DNA of 7,580 nt from Nitrospinota bacterium (GTDB lineage Bacteria > Nitrospinota > Nitrospinia > Nitrospinales > Nitrospinaceae). Both the position numbers and the translations under genes were made by a program. The stretch's first letter is position 1. Every line of letters starts with the position of its first letter. Shown here piece by piece: positions 5,827-7,580 of this stretch. The DNA is taken from contig JAPUGN010000137.1 of assembly GCA_027298165.1 (NCBI GenBank), positions 1 to 7,580 on the forward strand, written 5' to 3'. The notes beneath the pieces were generated by a model. That model searched no databases and had not been told where the DNA came from. It saw nothing but the letters and a program-made list of their open reading frames with translations.

Positions 5827-7101
5827 TCAGTCGTCCAGATGAAACAGCTCGCGGATGGCTTTTAAATAAGTCCGTCCCTCGGAGGTTTGCGTTTTATTTT
5901 TCAGGTTAACTGTGGGTTTGTGGAGGATTTTATTGATGATGGACGAAGTCATCTGATGCAGGTGGTTTTTATCCTCGTCCGAAAGGTGCGGCATCTTTTT
6001 AAATGCCTTTTCAATTTCCTGCATGCGGATCGCTTCCGTCCGCTTTCTCAATTCAACGATGGTCGGCACCGCGTCCAACGTTTCCACCCAGTTGTTGAAT
6101 TTGCTGACTTCCGCTGTAATGATCTCCATCGCCACCTCCGCCTCTTTTTCCCGTTCCTGGACATTGGCGTTCACTACATTTTGAAGATCGTCGATATCGT
6201 ACAAGTAGACGTTTTCGAGATCATTCACCTCGGGTTCGATGTCGCGGGGAACTGCGATGTCGATAAAAAACATAGGCCGGTTTTTCCGTTGATGAATGGC
6301 CGCGCTGACCATGTCTTTGCTAATGATGAATTTAGGCGAGGCGGTGGAGCTGATCACGATGTCCGCCTTGTGCATCTCATTTTTGAAATGTTCGAAATCC
6401 AGGGCACTGCCGTTCAGGGTTTGGGCCAGCGCCGCGGCCCGCTCGTAGGTCCGGCTGGCGACGTAGACGGTTTTGACGCCGTAGGAGATCAGGTGTTTGG
6501 CCGCCAGCTCCGCCATTTCACCCGTTCCCACCAGCATAACGGTGTGGTGTTCCAGATCCTCGAAGATTTTCCGGGCCAATTCCACTGCGGCCGAGCTGAT
6601 GGACACCGCGCTTTCTGCAATGCCGGTTTCCTCACGGATTTTCTTGGCCACGCTGAAGGCTTTTTCAAACAGCTGATTCAGGATGAGTCCGGTGGTCTGC
6701 AGAGATTTTGCCAGGCTGTACGCATCCTTGACCTGCCCCAGTATCTGCGACTCCCCGACCACCATGGAATCGAGACTGGCTGACACCCGGAACAGATGCT
6801 GCACCGTTTCCTCCTCCCGAAACGCATAAAAATGCCTGTCCAGAAGGTTGTAGGGAATCATGTGGTAATCACAAATGAATTTTTTTAACCGATCGATTCC
6901 CTTGTCGACATCATTAACCCGCGCATAGATTTCTACGCGATTGCAGGTGGAAATGATAAGGTTTTCGTGGATTTCCGGAAACCTGCCCAGCTTTTCGGTC
7001 GACTCCTCGATATTCCCTCGTGTGAAGGCGAGTTTCTCGCGCAACTCCACCGGGGTGGTTTTGTGGTTGACGCCTACAATAACGAGATTGGATTCAGCCA
7101 T
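5827..7101 (-). CDS. hemA: Glutamyl-tRNA reductase
   Basis: First committed enzyme of the C5 haem pathway: it reduces glutamyl-tRNA(Glu) with NADPH to glutamate-1-semialdehyde. With the ATG at 7101 it has 424 residues, full length. In order: GVNHKTTPVELRE (10-22), ISTCNRVEIYA (50-60) with catalytic C53, SMVVGESQILGQVKDAY (112-128), the NADPH-site loop VGTGEMAE (191-198), ASRTYERA (215-222), IDIAVPRDIEP (280-290), LYDIDDL (300-306), then the long spinal helix and C-terminal dimerisation region. A TTG at 7107, two codons earlier, overlaps the upstream stop (TTGA). I prefer the ATG, two bases after that stop. Neither has a strong Shine-Dalgarno, so coupling to the upstream membrane-protein gene is likely. 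Haem feedback in other bacteria acts through the HemA N-terminus; nothing specific to that is visible here. Confidence 0.96.
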   Translation of the reverse strand: MAESNLVIVGVNHKTTPVELREKLAFTRGNIEESTEKLGRFPEIHENLIISTCNRVEIYARVNDVDKGIDRLKKFICDYHMIPYNLLDRHFYAFREEETVQHLFRVSASLDSMVVGESQILGQVKDAYSLAKSLQTTGLILNQLFEKAFSVAKKIREETGIAESAVSISSAAVELARKIFEDLEHHTVMLVGTGEMAELAAKHLISYGVKTVYVASRTYERAAALAQTLNGSALDFEHFKNEMHKADIVISSTASPKFIISKDMVSAAIHQRKNRPMFFIDIAVPRDIEPEVNDLENVYLYDIDDLQNVVNANVQEREKEAEVAMEIITAEVSKFNNWVETLDAVPTIVELRKRTEAIRMQEIEKAFKKMPHLSDEDKNHLHQMTSSIINKILHKPTVNLKNKTQTSEGRTYLKAIRELFHLDD

Positions 7102-7103
7102 AA

Positions 7104-7580
7104 TCAAACGTGCAATAGAATGCTTAACATTACCGTCACGAAACCGACGATGGAACCCTGGGCGACTTTTTTACCGCGCCAGCCCATCAGTTGCCGTCCA
7201 AAAAAAACAAACCCGTATAACACCCACCCGATGATCATCGGCCAGGTTTTCATCAGGTCCCACGAAAAAAAAGACAACTGGTTCATCTGGATATTCCAGA
7301 TCGAACCGGTTAAAAATCCGAGAGTGAACAGGGGAAACCCCACGGCGACCACTTTATAGATCAGGTTGTCCAGCGCTTCCAGAGAAGGCATGCGAAAATA
7401 CATCATGCCAAGCTTCTTCGATTTGACCTGTTTTTCCTGAATTAAATACATCACTCCCAGCCCGAACGCAATGGCAAAAGCGGCAAATCCGATTATCGAC
7501 AGCGTCCGGTGAAAGGTGAGCAAAACCTTAAATTCCGACTCCGTGAACGGTACTACCTCTTTGGATAAAAACGTGTCGTA
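7104..7580 (-). CDS. HemX/CcsA-type cytochrome c assembly membrane protein (5' end outside the window)
   Basis: C-terminal 158 residues of an integral membrane protein that continues past the right edge; the frame is open to base 7580. Four membrane spans are visible (about 27-47, 73-95, 112-130 and 140-157, counted from the edge). FHRTLSIIGFAAFAIAFGLG (23-42), with a His before the span, then LEALDNLIYKVVAVGFPLFTLGFLTGSIW and GWRGKK, fit the CcsA/HemX family (cytochrome c assembly domain). The haem-handling WWD motif of true CcsA is only partly kept: SWDLMKTW (106-113) has no preceding WGxxW, and the Pro-Lys-Glu after WD is lost. This favours the HemX branch, which in Bacillus sits in the hem operon and lowers HemA levels. 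The stop lies two bases before hemA, so it is co-transcribed and coupled. A TTG at 7523 is internal, not the start. Confidence 0.85.
   Translation of the reverse strand, partial: YDTFLSKEVVPFTESEFKVLLTFHRTLSIIGFAAFAIAFGLGVMYLIQEKQVKSKKLGMMYFRMPSLEALDNLIYKVVAVGFPLFTLGFLTGSIWNIQMNQLSFFSWDLMKTWPMIIGWVLYGFVFFGRQLMGWRGKKVAQGSIVGFVTVMLSILLHV

Noticed and set aside
5887..6783. Plus-strand open frame (298 codons) opposite hemA
   Set aside because: It is antisense to a clear HemA with all its motifs, and its peptide is the F/H/D/R-rich type expected from the complement of a coding sequence.

Overview
The window is a compact stretch of bacterial chromosome with seven complete protein genes and one partial gene at each edge. 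I see no mobile element, CRISPR array, RNA gene or recent insertion, and no gene-free stretch longer than about 90 bases. Base composition is moderate. The haem gene order (HemX/CcsA-type protein, hemA, hemC), the DUF2157-DUF4824 pair and the protein style suggest a Gram-negative lineage such as Nitrospinota or a deltaproteobacterium-like group. This taxonomic guess rests on impression, not on a search.

Layout. Bases 1-137 hold the C-terminal end of a plus-strand gene entering from the left. It meets, tail to tail, a small minus-strand gene (134-565) of unknown function that looks faintly like the NifU/IscU scaffold fold. That small gene has its own near-consensus sigma70-type promoter (603-631). 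Upstream of it on the minus strand is nadC (662-1510), for NAD biosynthesis. A 78-base divergent spacer separates nadC from a plus-strand cluster of three genes: a DUF2157 multi-spanning membrane protein (1589-2659), a single-anchor DUF4824 protein (2656-3537) and a Glu/Leu/Phe/Val-type amino acid dehydrogenase (3554-4822). The first two overlap by ATGA and the third follows after 16 bases, so the three are probably co-transcribed. The first may be translated from a leaderless mRNA.

The plus-strand cluster converges on a minus-strand haem operon across 62 bases that contain a perfect 9-bp inverted repeat. Read in its own direction, this operon encodes a HemX/CcsA-type membrane protein (cut by the right edge, 7104-7580), glutamyl-tRNA reductase HemA (5827-7101) and hydroxymethylbilane synthase HemC (4885-5826). 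The genes lie 2 and 0 bases apart, which implies translational coupling. HemA commits glutamyl-tRNA to the C5 haem pathway and HemC makes the linear tetrapyrrole.

Most of the window is housekeeping. The points most worth a second look are the dehydrogenase, whose side-chain-binding positions look leucine-dehydrogenase-like rather than glutamate-specific; the uncharacterised DUF2157-DUF4824 pair joined to it; the possible leaderless start at 1589; and the cysteine-poor NifU-like small protein.
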